DNA of 64,000 nt from Hansfordia pulvinata. Taxonomy: Eukaryota; Ascomycota; Sordariomycetes; Xylariales. Of the stretch, positions 44,550-56,219 are shown in pieces. The stretch lies in assembly GCA_006538405.1 (NCBI GenBank), contig BJKQ01000008.1, positions 1,178,001 to 1,242,000 of the forward strand, given 5' to 3'. The notes under the pieces were generated by a model, which worked only from the letters and a program-made list of their open reading frames with translations, was not told the DNA's origin and searched no databases. Position 1 is the first letter of the stretch. Each line of letters begins with the position of its first letter. The position numbers and the translations under genes were made by a program.

Positions 44550-47196
44550 GTCGACGAAGCCGGCAACCGGCGAAGCCCGTCGAGACGAGCGGCGTTGCCG
44601 GAGAAAAAGGACTCGGGTCTAGGCGAGGGCTCGGCAGTTCTGTATGCGTTCTCGGATGCAGCCGGCAGCGAACTGGGCCGGGGGTCCGGTGGTCGGTCTC
44701 GAGGAAGCTGGAGGGCACGCCGAGACCGACATGCGAGCATATGCGCACGCGCGCGGGATGACGGAGCGGCGGGCGGGCGGACTGGCTAGACGCTTCCGAG
44801 GAGGCCGGCAATCGAGAGGAAGGCTTGCGTGCACCCACGAAGCGGAGAGGATGGCATGTGAATGCGGAGGATTCGGAGGGGCCGGATAACGGGCGACGAG
44901 CGCTGATTGACGTAGGCGGCAAGGGGACCCTGGTGCCGGTGATGGGCAGGACGTAGAGGAGGGGAGGCCGAGCGTGCTGGGCGGGCGAGGCGAGGGAAGG
45001 CGACAGGAGAGTTGGGCGATGCGCCGTGGGGCGAGGTGAGAGGACCCGACGTGAGGTGATGCGGACGAGATGAGGCCGAACAGGCAGAGCTTACCAAGCA
45101 GCAGCAGCAGTAGTAGTAGTACTCGTAGTAACTGCAGGAGAGCGAGATGGGGTGGCGACCGGGTCTGGTGTGATGCTTGCGCGCGGCTCTGGGCTGCCGA
45201 CGTTGCTCAATCAATTAACGTTAATTACCTGCCCACGGCCTCACCTTACCTGACCTAACCTGTGTCGGTATTACGAGTACCTCCCTTTTACCTTAATGAA
45301 ATCTTGAAAGTGAGGGACCTCAGCCGCCCATCAATATTCTGAACATACGTAAGTGGTAGGTACCTATTGATTAATTTAGGTAGAGACATCTGGACGTTGC
45401 AGTCCTCCAGGTAGTCGGGCCGGGCGCCTGCGGTACCTACAGCGGGAGTATGATGCTCGTACCTCTCGCTGCTTGCTACATCTCCGTAAACCCCGACAGG
45501 TTCTGTCAACCGTGCCCTCACTGCGAGTACATGAGAAGAGTTGAGGCATCCAGGCCGGGCGTGCCCGGTCCATTTACTCGCACGCATACACTTCCAGATG
45601 GATAGGTACCTAGATACACGACCGCACAACCCTTACTCTCATGTTTCTTGCAATTACAGATCCGTCACCAAGACGCATCAGGGCACCAGAATGGAGTGAT
45701 GAGATACTCGTCCACCCACACGCCGGCGTCCATTTCGCATGGGTGCACGCTGAAGGAAGGCGGTACGGCAAGATTGACCAGACGTGTGCCGTACCGATGA
45801 AAACTTCAATAGACGCATGAAAGTCTCTGCATCGTGACGCGCATCTCCACAGGGCACCGCCATGCCAGGCAGTGTCTTTCGCCACCCGCTGGTATTTCAT
45901 CCCGCCAGGCCGGGCCATGTCGGCTTCGGGGACCGTGCGACTAATAAGGGTCTTATGCGTCGTGATTGTTTGTTGTCGTGGATCAGACGGATCACAGGGG
46001 TGGGTCTCAAGCGAGCGGCCGTACGGGCGTGCGAGCGTACGAGTAAAAGGCACACAGGGTCTTCGAGACAGGAGCGGCAACTTGCCCGGAATGGCGGACA
46101 GAAGCAAGGAAATGAGACTAGGGAGATGAGGCTGGAGGCGATTGAGTCTACCTACTAGCTGATTCCCTCGGACTGAGCTCCGCCCCCTCTTGTGCTTCTT
46201 TGAAGAACACCCGTCGCCTGTTTCCTCCTCCAGAGCCGAATGCATTCGGTTGCCCACGATCTTGATGACTGGTGTTCCCATGTGCTCTGTGAGCCTGCCA
46301 ATGAGGTGCAGCGCAGAGAGATTCCGTCATCGTGCAGCCCGTTTGATGGGGCCGGCCGAGAACCCGCAATTGCTCGTTTCTACTCGTACGAGTGTGTACG
46401 GGGTGTGCCGCATGCGAAAGTGCTGGGTCTGGCTTCTCCGGCCCTCTGCAGACTGGGAAAGGGAGGACGGCACTGTACATGTATTCATCGAAGCGGCTGG
46501 CTGGAAGTCAAGCGGCTGATCGATATCTCGGGCGAACATACTGGAGCTGCTATTTTGCCCCCGGGCTTTGTCAACCCGGCGGTTGGGATTCGCGTCTGTC
46601 TCGGGTCACTCCCTGAATTCAGCTGCCAGCTACCCAGCTTGTTTACCTAAACCAGACTCATTCAGTCAGCCGGTGGGCTCAGCGCAGATGGACATGGGAC
46701 CTCGAAGCTGATAATGCTCTTGAGAGCAAACCAGAAGCCGCCAACTTTTAGAATAAAAAGGCAGTTCGCAAGATGATATGGCGGGATCGTAACTCACATG
46801 AAGCGACCTACCTCTTTGCATGCATAAGGCAAGGTAGATTACGTAAGGCACAGATCTTACATGTACGTACGAGCACGCACGCGTGCTCCCAAGTGCCCGT
46901 GCTACAGCTGCCGTTCTATTCTTGTGGCATACGAGTGAAGGTACCTGGTTCCCTGGCATGGATACCTACTCGTACGAGAGATTAAGTCGACCAGCCTTAC
47001 GGGGTACCCGACATGGGCGATGGGGTAGGTACCTCCCGCACCCGCTTTGAGGCGGCTGCCATTGCATGTAGCTTCAACTCGTCGTCATGCCCAGATCCCA
47101 TGATATCTTTGTCTCTTCACCCTTCCAATCACTGCCGAGCCCCCCTTCCTACCTCCGCCACCCCCTCCCCGAGCAGACCCACGCCATTCTTTTATC
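44550..47196. promoter_or_regulatory. Divergent promoter NIPA gene / WDR70
   Basis: A 2.6-kb spacer between outward-facing genes, with no supported gene. It contains five TACGAGTA/TACTCGTA words (45120, 45272, 46038, 46381, 46967), an AGC/AGT trinucleotide tract at 45098-45121 and GTACGTACGAG at 46863-46873. The word is thus dense in one divergent promoter as well as in the gene deserts. Confidence 0.45.
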
Positions 47197-48957
47197 ATGA
47201 GCGACGATGAAGATGTTCTCGTAGAAGCCCCCGAGCTGGGTGAGGACGACCCGATGCGCGCCTTTCTCCCAGCCTCGTTCGGCAAGAAATCCAAAGAGAC
47301 CGACGTCGCCGCCCAAATCGACCGCACCAAGAGAATTGCACCGACCGAGCCCCCAGCAACAGAGCAGTCCTCCATCCCAGGGCCCTCCAGGCCGACGCAG
47401 GCCCCGCCCGCCCCGTCGAGCTCTGATGGCAACTCCGACTCCGACGATGATTCCGACGACGAGGACGACGACGAGTTCCCCACATCCCACGAAATGGTCA
47501 TCAAGACTCACGAACGCGCCGTCACCACCGTGTCTCTGGACCCTGCTGGCGGGCGCCTGATTTCAGGTTCAATTGACTGCAACGTGAAGCTCCATGACTT
47601 CCAGTCCATGACGCCGACGACGATCCGTGCCTTTCGCTCCGTCGACCCCTATGAGACCAAGTCCGCCGCTGTCGGCTCGGAATCCCATCCCATTCACCAT
47701 GTCGAGTTCAGCCCGCTGGCTGGCGGCGTCTTCCTGTGCGTCTCCGCGCACCCTCAGGCCAAGATCATGTCGCGCGACGGCGATGTTCTCACCGAATTTG
47801 TCAAGGGCGACATGTATTTACGGGACATGAACAACACCAAGGGCCATATTTCAGAGGTGACCACGGGAACTTGGCATCCCACCGACCGGAACCTGTGCGT
47901 CACTGCCGGCACCGACAGCACGCTTCGGATTTGGGACATCAACAACAAGCGCAGCCAGAAAGAGGTCATTGTCTTCAAGTCCAAAGCGCCGGGGGCTGCA
48001 GGTCGCACGCGGATGACGTCGGTAGCCTGGGGGAGCCCTGCGCAGGGAGGCAATGATGTTCTGGTATCAACGGCTCTCGATGGGACTCTGGTCATGTGGA
48101 GCGGCAAGGGCCCCTTCTCGCGACCTGCAGCCGAGGTCAGGGACGCTCACAAACCGGGCACCTGGACCGGCGGCATCGACATTAGCGCGGATGGTCGCAT
48201 GGTCGTCACCAGGGGAGGCGACGACTTGATCAAACTATGGGATACGCGCAAATTCAAGGAGCCCTTGCTCTCAGTTCAGCACGCCTCGACCTCGGACCAC
48301 TACCCGATGAGCAACATCAAGTATGCGCCCAATTCCACTAGCATCATCACGGGCTCGGCTACCGGGCACCTTCACATCCTCAACCCGGGCAACTTGCAGC
48401 CCGAATACACCACACCGGTAACGCCAGGGTCTCCATTGATCACGGTAGACTGGCACCCGAAGATCAACCAGATTGTTACGGGCTCTGCCAATGCCGAAAA
48501 ACACATTCTCTACAACCCGACGATGTCCACGAAAGGAGCCGTCGATGTTATGTCGCGCGCCCCGAAGAAGCGTCACCTCGATGACAATCCTGACTTCACC
48601 ACCGATCAATCTCTGGGACTGTCCGGTGACTCCATCGTCACGCCTGGGGCCTTGCCATCGAAGCAGAAGACAGGCTTGACAGCCTCAGGCAAATCAAAAG
48701 ATCCCATGCGCCCGCATTTGCCTCAGGCAACGCCGTTCATGCGCTCGCAGCCAGACGAGAAGCACATCAGTGAAAACATCCCCCTCAGCAAAATGCTACA
48801 CGAGGACCCCCGGGAGGCTCTGCTCAAGTATGCCGAGAAGGCGAAAAAGGACCCCCAATTCACCAACGCATGGAAGGGGAGCCAGCCAGTGACTCAGTAC
48901 GCGGACTTGAGTGACGAGGAGGACGAAGGCCCCGACAAGAAAAAAGCCAAGAGGTGA
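47197..48957 (+). CDS. WD-repeat protein, WDR70/GTS1 homologue
   Basis: Intronless gene for a 586-residue nuclear WD40 protein. Human WDR70 works with the CUL4-DDB1 ubiquitin ligase in histone H2B ubiquitylation and DNA-break repair; the same role here is an inference. An acidic N-terminus (MSDDEDVLVEAPELGEDDPM, later a Ser/Asp run) precedes the propeller at about residues 100-430. Repeats are visible in HERAVTTVSLDPAGGRLISG, CVTAGTDSTLRIWDINNKRS, VSTALDGTLVMWSGKGPFSR and TRGGDDLIKLWDTRKFKEPL. The family-specific segments are YLRDMNNTKGHISEVTTGTW, IMSRDGDVLTEFVKGDMY and, after the propeller, SKMLHEDPREALLKYAEKAK. The C-terminus is acidic then basic (SDEEDEGPDKKKAKR), resembling a nuclear signal. 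The ATG at 47197 opens the conserved acidic N-terminus, so the start is well supported. Confidence 0.92.
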   Translation: MSDDEDVLVEAPELGEDDPMRAFLPASFGKKSKETDVAAQIDRTKRIAPTEPPATEQSSIPGPSRPTQAPPAPSSSDGNSDSDDDSDDEDDDEFPTSHEMVIKTHERAVTTVSLDPAGGRLISGSIDCNVKLHDFQSMTPTTIRAFRSVDPYETKSAAVGSESHPIHHVEFSPLAGGVFLCVSAHPQAKIMSRDGDVLTEFVKGDMYLRDMNNTKGHISEVTTGTWHPTDRNLCVTAGTDSTLRIWDINNKRSQKEVIVFKSKAPGAAGRTRMTSVAWGSPAQGGNDVLVSTALDGTLVMWSGKGPFSRPAAEVRDAHKPGTWTGGIDISADGRMVVTRGGDDLIKLWDTRKFKEPLLSVQHASTSDHYPMSNIKYAPNSTSIITGSATGHLHILNPGNLQPEYTTPVTPGSPLITVDWHPKINQIVTGSANAEKHILYNPTMSTKGAVDVMSRAPKKRHLDDNPDFTTDQSLGLSGDSIVTPGALPSKQKTGLTASGKSKDPMRPHLPQATPFMRSQPDEKHISENIPLSKMLHEDPREALLKYAEKAKKDPQFTNAWKGSQPVTQYADLSDEEDEGPDKKKAKR

Positions 48958-51694
48958 GCATTCGTGGAGCATAGGTAGAGCTTGCAAGCCTGGGTAAGCT
49001 TCAAAACGGCGATCGATGCCAGGCTCGTGGCAGGTCCAGGACCCTGGGCCAACCATCCGTGTATAGCAAGTGTGAACAGGCATGGCCTCGGCCCGGGGCC
49101 TCATCAGTAGCGACCACCCCAGACAAGGACGCTGGACTTTCGTGATCACGGATTGCGCATATTCGCCTGGTCAAGGTGAATTTTTAGCATGTTTAAACTT
49201 CAGGTCGCCCCATTTCACGACATGCCAGGTAAGTCTTGAAAGTCGACCGGCGGGATCCTGCCCAGCGAGGCAGCACGTGCGTGGGTGTGTCAGTCGCGTA
49301 GATGATTACCACTAAGCCGTCTCACCCCCCAAGTGGCCTTGCGGGGTGTGTTTCGTCTGCATAGAATGAAGTAGCTGACTCCTTGGCTGCCGGGGGGGTG
49401 GGCTGTGTGCAACTACGAGACTGTTAGTCTGACCCGAGGGGTGCCAGCGCAGGCGGAGAAGGCTGCGGAGTATGGGATGTCTCCATAGAGGTCGGTGACC
49501 AGGCGTATAGGAGGCCCAAAGAAGACAATACACCATCCATTGCCCAATCAGATGCGCCACTGTCGACCGTTGCACAAGTCGCAGTACGCACCAGTGAGAT
49601 GTGGCGCACCCACGACACTATCATTGTGGCCGCAGACCTAGGATGGCATGGCAACGAACGCTGAAGCGCCAGGCCAGCACGGAATCGCAACCTGTGGGCT
49701 TGCCGTCGCCAGCGAATGCCCCAACCTGATTGTGCCGTTTCGCTGAGGCCCGGGGTCAGATACCCAGGTGGTGCCTTCTCGCCTGTCGCTGCGGCTCAGT
49801 CAGCTGTCTGCAGCCGAAAGCCGTTCAGAGATCAGACTTCATTTGTTTACCTTGAAAGGGTATAGTGGATCAGGTGTCCGCGGGCCTGGCCGCAGTCGGA
49901 CGTGGTTGTTGATGGTGCCAGCTGTCCGTCACTGGCATCCTCTCGACAAGCATGTTCGGATTGCAGATACGGGCAGCTGACCCGCATTATCGATCCGTTT
50001 GCGGGCTCAGAGAAGCTGCCAGCCAATCAAAAGCTACAAGGTCTAGCAATACGCGTTCTGGTTGGAGGGAAGCAGATAGTGCCCCCCAAGCGCGTCTCGA
50101 ATAACTGGGTCTGACGATGCGTTTTGGCACTTACACTGTACTGCTACTTGTATTTGCGAAAGAATAAGGGGGTGAGCCATAGCAACATTGTTTGGTATGG
50201 GGTAGAGAGTACGCATGATAGCCTGGTCCGGCTCGCTTTTGAGTACATGTAGCCGTACTTGCGACCGCACGTACCTTGGCGGTAGCTTCTAGTAGAGGAA
50301 CGCGGTAGGGCCTCAGAATTCAGTGGGTCCGGTCACAAACCAGCCTAAGCCACTTTTGGCGGAGCTGCCGGCAGCCAGTCGCAGCCAGAGAGTCTGCTCA
50401 CCCGGTTCCCTCTCCCAACGCACTCGCCGGTCGCCTGCCTGACCTTTTGCCATCAAATCAATCAACCAAGCAACCAGTCGCGCATCGCCAGCGAGCCGCA
50501 TCATCCCAACCCATCCCCCTCGGGCCCAAACCCATCGATTGGCACGCCGCACACACTGCAGCGTACCGCGAAGTCTCGATTAAGCGGCTTTAGAGCCCCC
50601 AAAACCGTCTACTCCGGTGAGTTTTGCTCCTGCTTTACAAACACCCACTCCTCAGCCCAGATTTGTCCGCTACGCAGACCACGCAAAACAATACGTAAAG
50701 GCGATTTGGCGTTTTCAAGGCCAGGCTTCCTACACCCACTACCGCACTCATCCGCCCATAGCCCCCCTGGAACCCACCTTGCCGGCTCACTGAGTGCCCT
50801 GAAGCCCCCGGGAGGTTGTCACAGTCGCCCCAAGTCTTGCGACCGCCAGTGCGGTCGCTGCTGTCCAGTGTCCACCATACCTTACAGGCAGACCAGTGTC
50901 CGCCCGCTGACCCAGCTGGTCTTGACGGGCGTGTCCTCGCTGGTGTACCCCCGTACCCGTCGCTCTCTCCATTCGAGCGCCCGTCGCCCTTTCGCTCCCG
51001 CCTCCGCCTCCCTTCCCCTTCCCCACTGACGAGGCGCGCGCCCATCCAAACTGTCGCATCCCGACCATTTTCTGATCGACCAACCTCATCAGTGCCGGCG
51101 AGCTTCCCATCAACCGTGTCGCCGCCCCATCAGCCCAGTTCCGTCAGCATCAAAAGGTAAAATTTTCCTCTGCCCTCTACTCCAAGCAAACGAATTCTGC
51201 ACCACTGCATGCACCGCTCTTTGGCCACTCCACGCGCGACCCGTGATGCGTGCGTCGCGTTCAATCGCATTGCACAACCCACCACCCCCATCTCCATCCA
51301 GTCGCGACGCGCCTTTCTTGGCTTGCCGATGCCTGTCCCATCATTCCACCGTCCAAAAATTCAAATCCATTCTGTCGCATGCATCCCTTTCACACAATCT
51401 GGTCTTGACTCGGCTTCGGCCTCGGTCGCGCAACCGCATCCAAGCTCAGATTTTATCGCCCGTGGCCCGACTGGCTTGCGCCAGCCCGAGCCATATCATG
51501 ACCATCAACATACCCATGACAGAAAGCTAACGTGTTGCTTGCAGTCACCGCTGAACCACACAAGCGACGCAACAGTCACTACCGCACCGTCAACGCACCC
51601 CGGAGATGAATAGTTCCTAACGCTGCCTGGGTGAAAAACATTCAGCTTGTTGGGAATTGTTCCCAGCCAGAAACATCGCAGTCGGCCACTCAAC
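48958..51694. promoter_or_regulatory. Intergenic region WDR70 to SNF2/STH1
   Basis: About 2.7 kb between tandem genes. No gene seen. The left part is the WDR70 3' flank; 50370-51690 is C/T-rich on the + strand, typical of a long fungal leader, and ends with a probable 5'-UTR intron (separate entry). A short GTGAGT donor at 50618 and a CAG at about 50661 could be another small leader intron. Confidence 0.4.
51157..51544 (+). other. Probable 5'-UTR intron of SNF2/STH1
   Basis: Donor AAAAG|GTAAAA at 51157, a strong GCTAACG branch site 13 bases or so before the acceptor TTGCAG ending at 51544. The 388-base interval lies 150 bases before the start codon at 51695. Based on consensus signals only. 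Confidence 0.55.
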
Positions 51695-52003
51695 ATGGCC
51701 TCCGTCCAAGCGCCTCACGCCGTTCAGCATCCAGGCGCAGCCGCCGCCATGGGCGCGCCCGTGAGCCAGGCGCAGATCCAGGAGGTGTGGAATGTACGTA
51801 AACTATCCTGACCTCATTGAAGTCGAGCATGGTGCGCTCGGCATCGCTATGGGTATTGAGGTCCATCCCCACCACCATTGCTGACTTGCATTGGCATACA
51901 GAAATTCAAGCAGATGAGGGAGAAAGGTGTCCCCCCGACCGATCCCGAATATATGAAGCACAGCCAATTCTTGATGAACGTCCAGCAAATGCAACGCATG
52001 CGC

Positions 52004-52037
<34 letters not shown>

Positions 52038-55000
52038 AGCCAATGCAACCCGGTCAACCACAGAATGGCCCGAACGGGAACACCAACGGCACTCGCCCTG
52101 CCCAGCCTCCCGCGCTCCAACAGCAGCCGTCTGCCCCGGAGCAGCCTCAGCAGCAAACCCCAACTGCACAGTCGGCCACTTCAGCTACGGGCTTGGGTGC
52201 CTCTGCCTTGCCCTCTGCCCCAGCCAGTGCCAGCGGCCAGCAGGTCGGCACCTCGTCTCCTTCTACTGCATCACCTCAGGGCAACTTCTCCCCTCAGCAA
52301 TTGAGCTTGCTCAGACAACAGATCTCCGCTTTCAAGCTACTCGGGAAGAACTCCGGGGTTCCTTACCAAATGCAACAAGCACTCAACGCTCAGCGCCAGC
52401 GAAGACAAGCTCTGGCCGAACAGTCAATTCAGCCCAAAGCGGCCTCCAGCGGCACGCCTGGTCAAATCGAATCGAAAGATGGTCCTGCTGAGCCTGACCA
52501 TGTAGCCGACGAAGATGAGTCCGCCACCGGCAAGGGTCGGGTTTTCAAGACTCTCAAGGACCCTCTGGAGTCCGGTCTTGTCCGAAATGAAATCTCCTAC
52601 CATGATCATGCGTTGCGTAAGCAGCGCTTGATCATTCCCAGCTTGTTCCCCACCGGCATCGACTTTGAACAACTACGACACGAGCGCGAACTCATCCTAT
52701 ACAACCGCATGAAGGCGCGATTGTCCGAGCTCAAAGCCGTTCCCAGCAACATCGCGCACTGGGATGTGACTAAAGACGAAGTCGAAGCTGACGACTCGGT
52801 CAAGAGGAAAGCCATCATCGAACTCAAGTCTCTGGGCCTGTATGCAAAGCAGCGCGCGCTGCGGGAGAAGATCGGCAGACAAATGCTCCACTACGATAAC
52901 TTGGCTATGACCACGAATCGGTGCAACTACCGCCGTACTCGCAAACAGAATGTGCGCGAGGCCAGAATCACGGAGAAGCTCGAGAAACAACAACGGGATG
53001 CGCGGGAACACCGCGAGAAGAAGAAGCATACCGACTTTCTTCAATCCGTCCAGCACCACAAGTCTGAGATTTTCAGCTCCGCCATCAATGCCAGGAATAA
53101 GATGTCCAGGATGGGCAAGACCATGTACTTGCACCACTTCAACATTGAGAAGGAAGAACAGAAGCGCATTGAACGAACTGCCAAGCAGCGTCTGCAGGCT
53201 CTTAAGGCTAACGATGAAGAGGCCTATCTCAAGCTGCTCGACCAGGCCAAGGATACGCGTATTACTCATCTTCTTAAACAGACAGATGGGTTCTTGCACC
53301 AGCTGGCATCCTCCGTCAAAGCTCAGCAGCGCAAGGCCGCCATCGCCAACGGCGACGACGTCCCGAAGAGGAAGAAGAGGAGGAGCTCGAAGAAGACGAG
53401 GAGTCCCGCAACAAGATCGACTACTACGCTGTTGCCCATCGTATCCGAGAAGAGGTCACCGAGCAAGCCTCCATCTTGGTGGGTGGTACGCTCAAGGAAT
53501 ACCAGCTCAAGGGTCTGCAATGGATGATATCGCTCTACAACAACAACCTCAACGGTATCCTTGCAGACGAAATGGGTCTCGGCAAGACGATCCAAACCAT
53601 CAGTCTGATTACGTACCTCATCGAGAGAAAGAAGCAGCCGGGTCCCTACCTTGTCATCGTCCCGCTCAGTACCCTCACCAACTGGACGCTCGAGTTTGAG
53701 AAGTGGGCTCCCGATGTTGGGAAGGTCGTATACAAGGGCCCGCCCGCCGCCAGGAAACTTCAGCAAGACAAAATTCGGCAGGGCAACTTCCAGGTTCTGC
53801 TCACGACATACGAATACATCATCAAGGACCGCCCTATCCTCAGCAAGATCAAGTGGTTCCACATGATTATTGATGAGGGTCACCGCATGAAGAACACCAA
53901 CTCGAAGCTCAGCGCCACCATCTCCAACTACTACAGCACTCGCTTCCGTCTCATTCTCACCGGTACTCCTCTGCAAAACAACCTCGGCGAGCTGTGGGCC
54001 ATGCTTAACTTCGTCCTGCCGACCATCTTCAAGTCGGTCACGACTTTCGATGAATGGTTCAACACCCCGTTCGCCAATACCGGCGGGCAAGACAAGATGG
54101 AGTTGAATGAAGAAGAACAGATTCTCGTTATTCGCCGCCTTCACAAGGTGCTGAGACCCTTCTTGCTCCGTCGTCTCAAGAAGGATGTCGAGAAGGATTT
54201 GCCTGACAAGACCGAGAAGGTCATCAAGTGCAAGTTCTCTGCTCTGCAAAGCCGGCTGTACAAGCAGATGGTCACCCACAACAAGATTGCTGTTAGTGAT
54301 GGCAAGGGTGGCAAGGCTAGTGCTCGTGGTCTCAGCAACATGATCATGCAGCTGCGCAAGCTTTGCAACCATCCCTTTGTTTTTGATGAGGTTGAGAACC
54401 AGATGAACCCTCAGAGCACCAGCAACGACCTGCTATGGCGAACAGCAGGAAAGTTCGAGCTCCTGGACCGTGTCTTGCCCAAATACCGCGCCACCGGCCA
54501 TCGCGTGTTGATGTTCTTCCAGATGACGGCCATCATGGACATCATGGAGGACTTCCTCCGCTACAGAGGAATGCAGTACATGCGTCTGGACGGTACAACC
54601 AAATCCGAGGATCGGTCCGACCTTCTCAAAGACTTCAATGCGCCCGACTCTCCCTACTTTGTTTTCTTGCTCTCCACCCGTGCTGGTGGTCTGGGTCTCA
54701 ATCTGCAGACAGCCGACACAGTCATCATTTACGACTCTGACTGGAACCCTCACCAAGATTTGCAAGCTCAAGATCGTGCCCATCGTATCGGACAGAAGAA
54801 CGAGGTGCGAATTCTCCGTCTCGTCAGCTCCAATTCGGTAGAGGAGAAGATCCTTGAGCGCGCACGATACAAGCTGGACATGGACGGCAAGGTCATTCAG
54901 GCTGGTCGTTTCGACAACAAGTCGTCCGAAACCGACCGCGATGCTATGTTGCGAACTCTGCTTGAGACGGCAGACATGGCAGATTCCGGCGACGCTGACG

Positions 55001-56219
55001 ACATGGATGACGAAGAGTTGAATATGCTACTGGCCCGAAACGACAACGAGATCGCCACCTTCCAGAAGATCGATCAAGAGCGTGCTCAAGACCCCACTTA
55101 TGGCACCGCTCCTGGATCTAAGAGTGTTCCGCGTCTTATGGCTGAGAGCGAACTGCCCGAAATTTACATGTCTGAAGACAACCCTGTGCCAGAGGAGCAA
55201 GAACAGGGCCCAACGGGCCGCGGCGCCCGCGAACGGACTCGTGTTAAGTACGATGATGGTCTGACCGAAGAGCAATGGCTCATGGCCGTTGACGACGACG
55301 ACGACTCGCCCGAGGCCGCTGCCGCGCGCAAACAGGCCAGGAGAGACAAGAGAAACGCAAAGAGGATCGCGCAGGGCCTCGCTTCTACCGACTCGCCGGG
55401 AGGCAGCAGGGCGAGTTCCGAAGAGCCCGAGCCCGAGCCCGAAGTCGAGTCACCGCCGAAGAAACGCGGTCGCAAGCCGGGCAGCAAGAACGAGAAACGC
55501 AAGGCCGAGGACGACGAGGTCGAGCCTCCTCCGAAGAAGCGAAGGGGCCCCCAGGGACGTGCCAAGGCTATCCCCGCAAAGGAGGAGCCTCGCATGGCTC
55601 CGGAAACCCGCCAAGTACTTCAAAAGAGTCTGCGCAAGATCTACGAGTCTCTCATGGTCCTGGAAGCCGATATTCCACTCGAGGAAGGCGCCGAGGAGGA
55701 CGAGGAGGACCTTCCGAAGCGACTCATTATCGGCCCCTTTGTCAAGCTGCCGTCTAAGAGAGACTACGGCGATTACTTCATGATCATCAAGAGCCCCATC
55801 TGCATGAACCAGATGGACAAAAAGATCAAGAAGGAGGAATACGGCTGCATCAACGACTTCCGCAAGGACGTTGCCTTGATGTGCAATAACTGCAGGACCT
55901 ACAACGACGATGGCAGTCTCTTGTACGCCGACGCCAACGTGATCGAGGTAAGATTGTCTACCAACCTGGAGCAGAGCCCTCAGCTAACCGCAAGCAGAAA
56001 ACTTTCAACGACAAGGCACAGGCAGAGGTTACCGAGCACCCCGAACTGGCCGAGCTCGAAGACCCCCAGCCCAAGGAAAAGGAGACTTCGGCTGCACCGA
56101 CCACGACAGCCAGTACTCCAGCACCACTTGCCAGCACACCGAGGATCAAACTGGTCTCTAATGGTGCGAACCAAACCAACGGGGGTGGAGATGAAAAGGC
56201 AAGCGACGGCGAACAGTAA
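51695..56219 (+). CDS. SWI/SNF-RSC type chromatin-remodelling ATPase (SNF2/STH1), apparent frameshift
   Basis: Catalytic ATPase of a SWI/SNF or RSC complex that slides and ejects nucleosomes. Exons 51695-51793, 51902-55947 and 55998-56219, about 1,455 residues. In order: N-terminus with VSQAQIQEVWNKFKQMREKG; poly-Gln and Gln/Ala/Pro-rich region; HSA-like helical region near 350-430; helicase motif I DEMGLGKTIQT (about 589), DEGHRMKN, LTGTPLQNNLGELW; C-terminal lobe MRLDGTTKSEDR and STRAGGLGLNLQTAD, then QAQDRAHRIGQ; acidic region with SnAC-like character; a basic KKRGRKPGSK stretch resembling an AT-hook; and a C-terminal bromodomain at about 1270-1385 with YFMIIKSPICMNQMDKKI and ALMCNNCRTYNDDGSLLY. 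The reading frame slips one base near 53362-53364, between the HSA region and the ATPase, where an acidic linker should continue (EELEEDEESRNKIDYYAVAH in the second frame). All catalytic motifs are intact, so a sequence error is likelier than a pseudogene. Confidence 0.93.
52002..52040 (+). repeat. CAG/CAA repeat coding poly-Gln in SNF2/STH1
   Basis: Run of CAG and CAA codons giving about twelve Gln in the N-terminal low-complexity region. In frame. Confidence 0.85.

Noticed and set aside
53309..53365. A 56-nt intron that would repair the SNF2/STH1 frame
   Set aside because: Donor GTCAAA is poor, there is no branch site, and it would remove the conserved SSVKAQQR segment; a one-base error is simpler.
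53323..54372. Minus-strand frame of about 350 codons
   Set aside because: Exact antisense of the SNF2 helicase motifs; no independent similarity.
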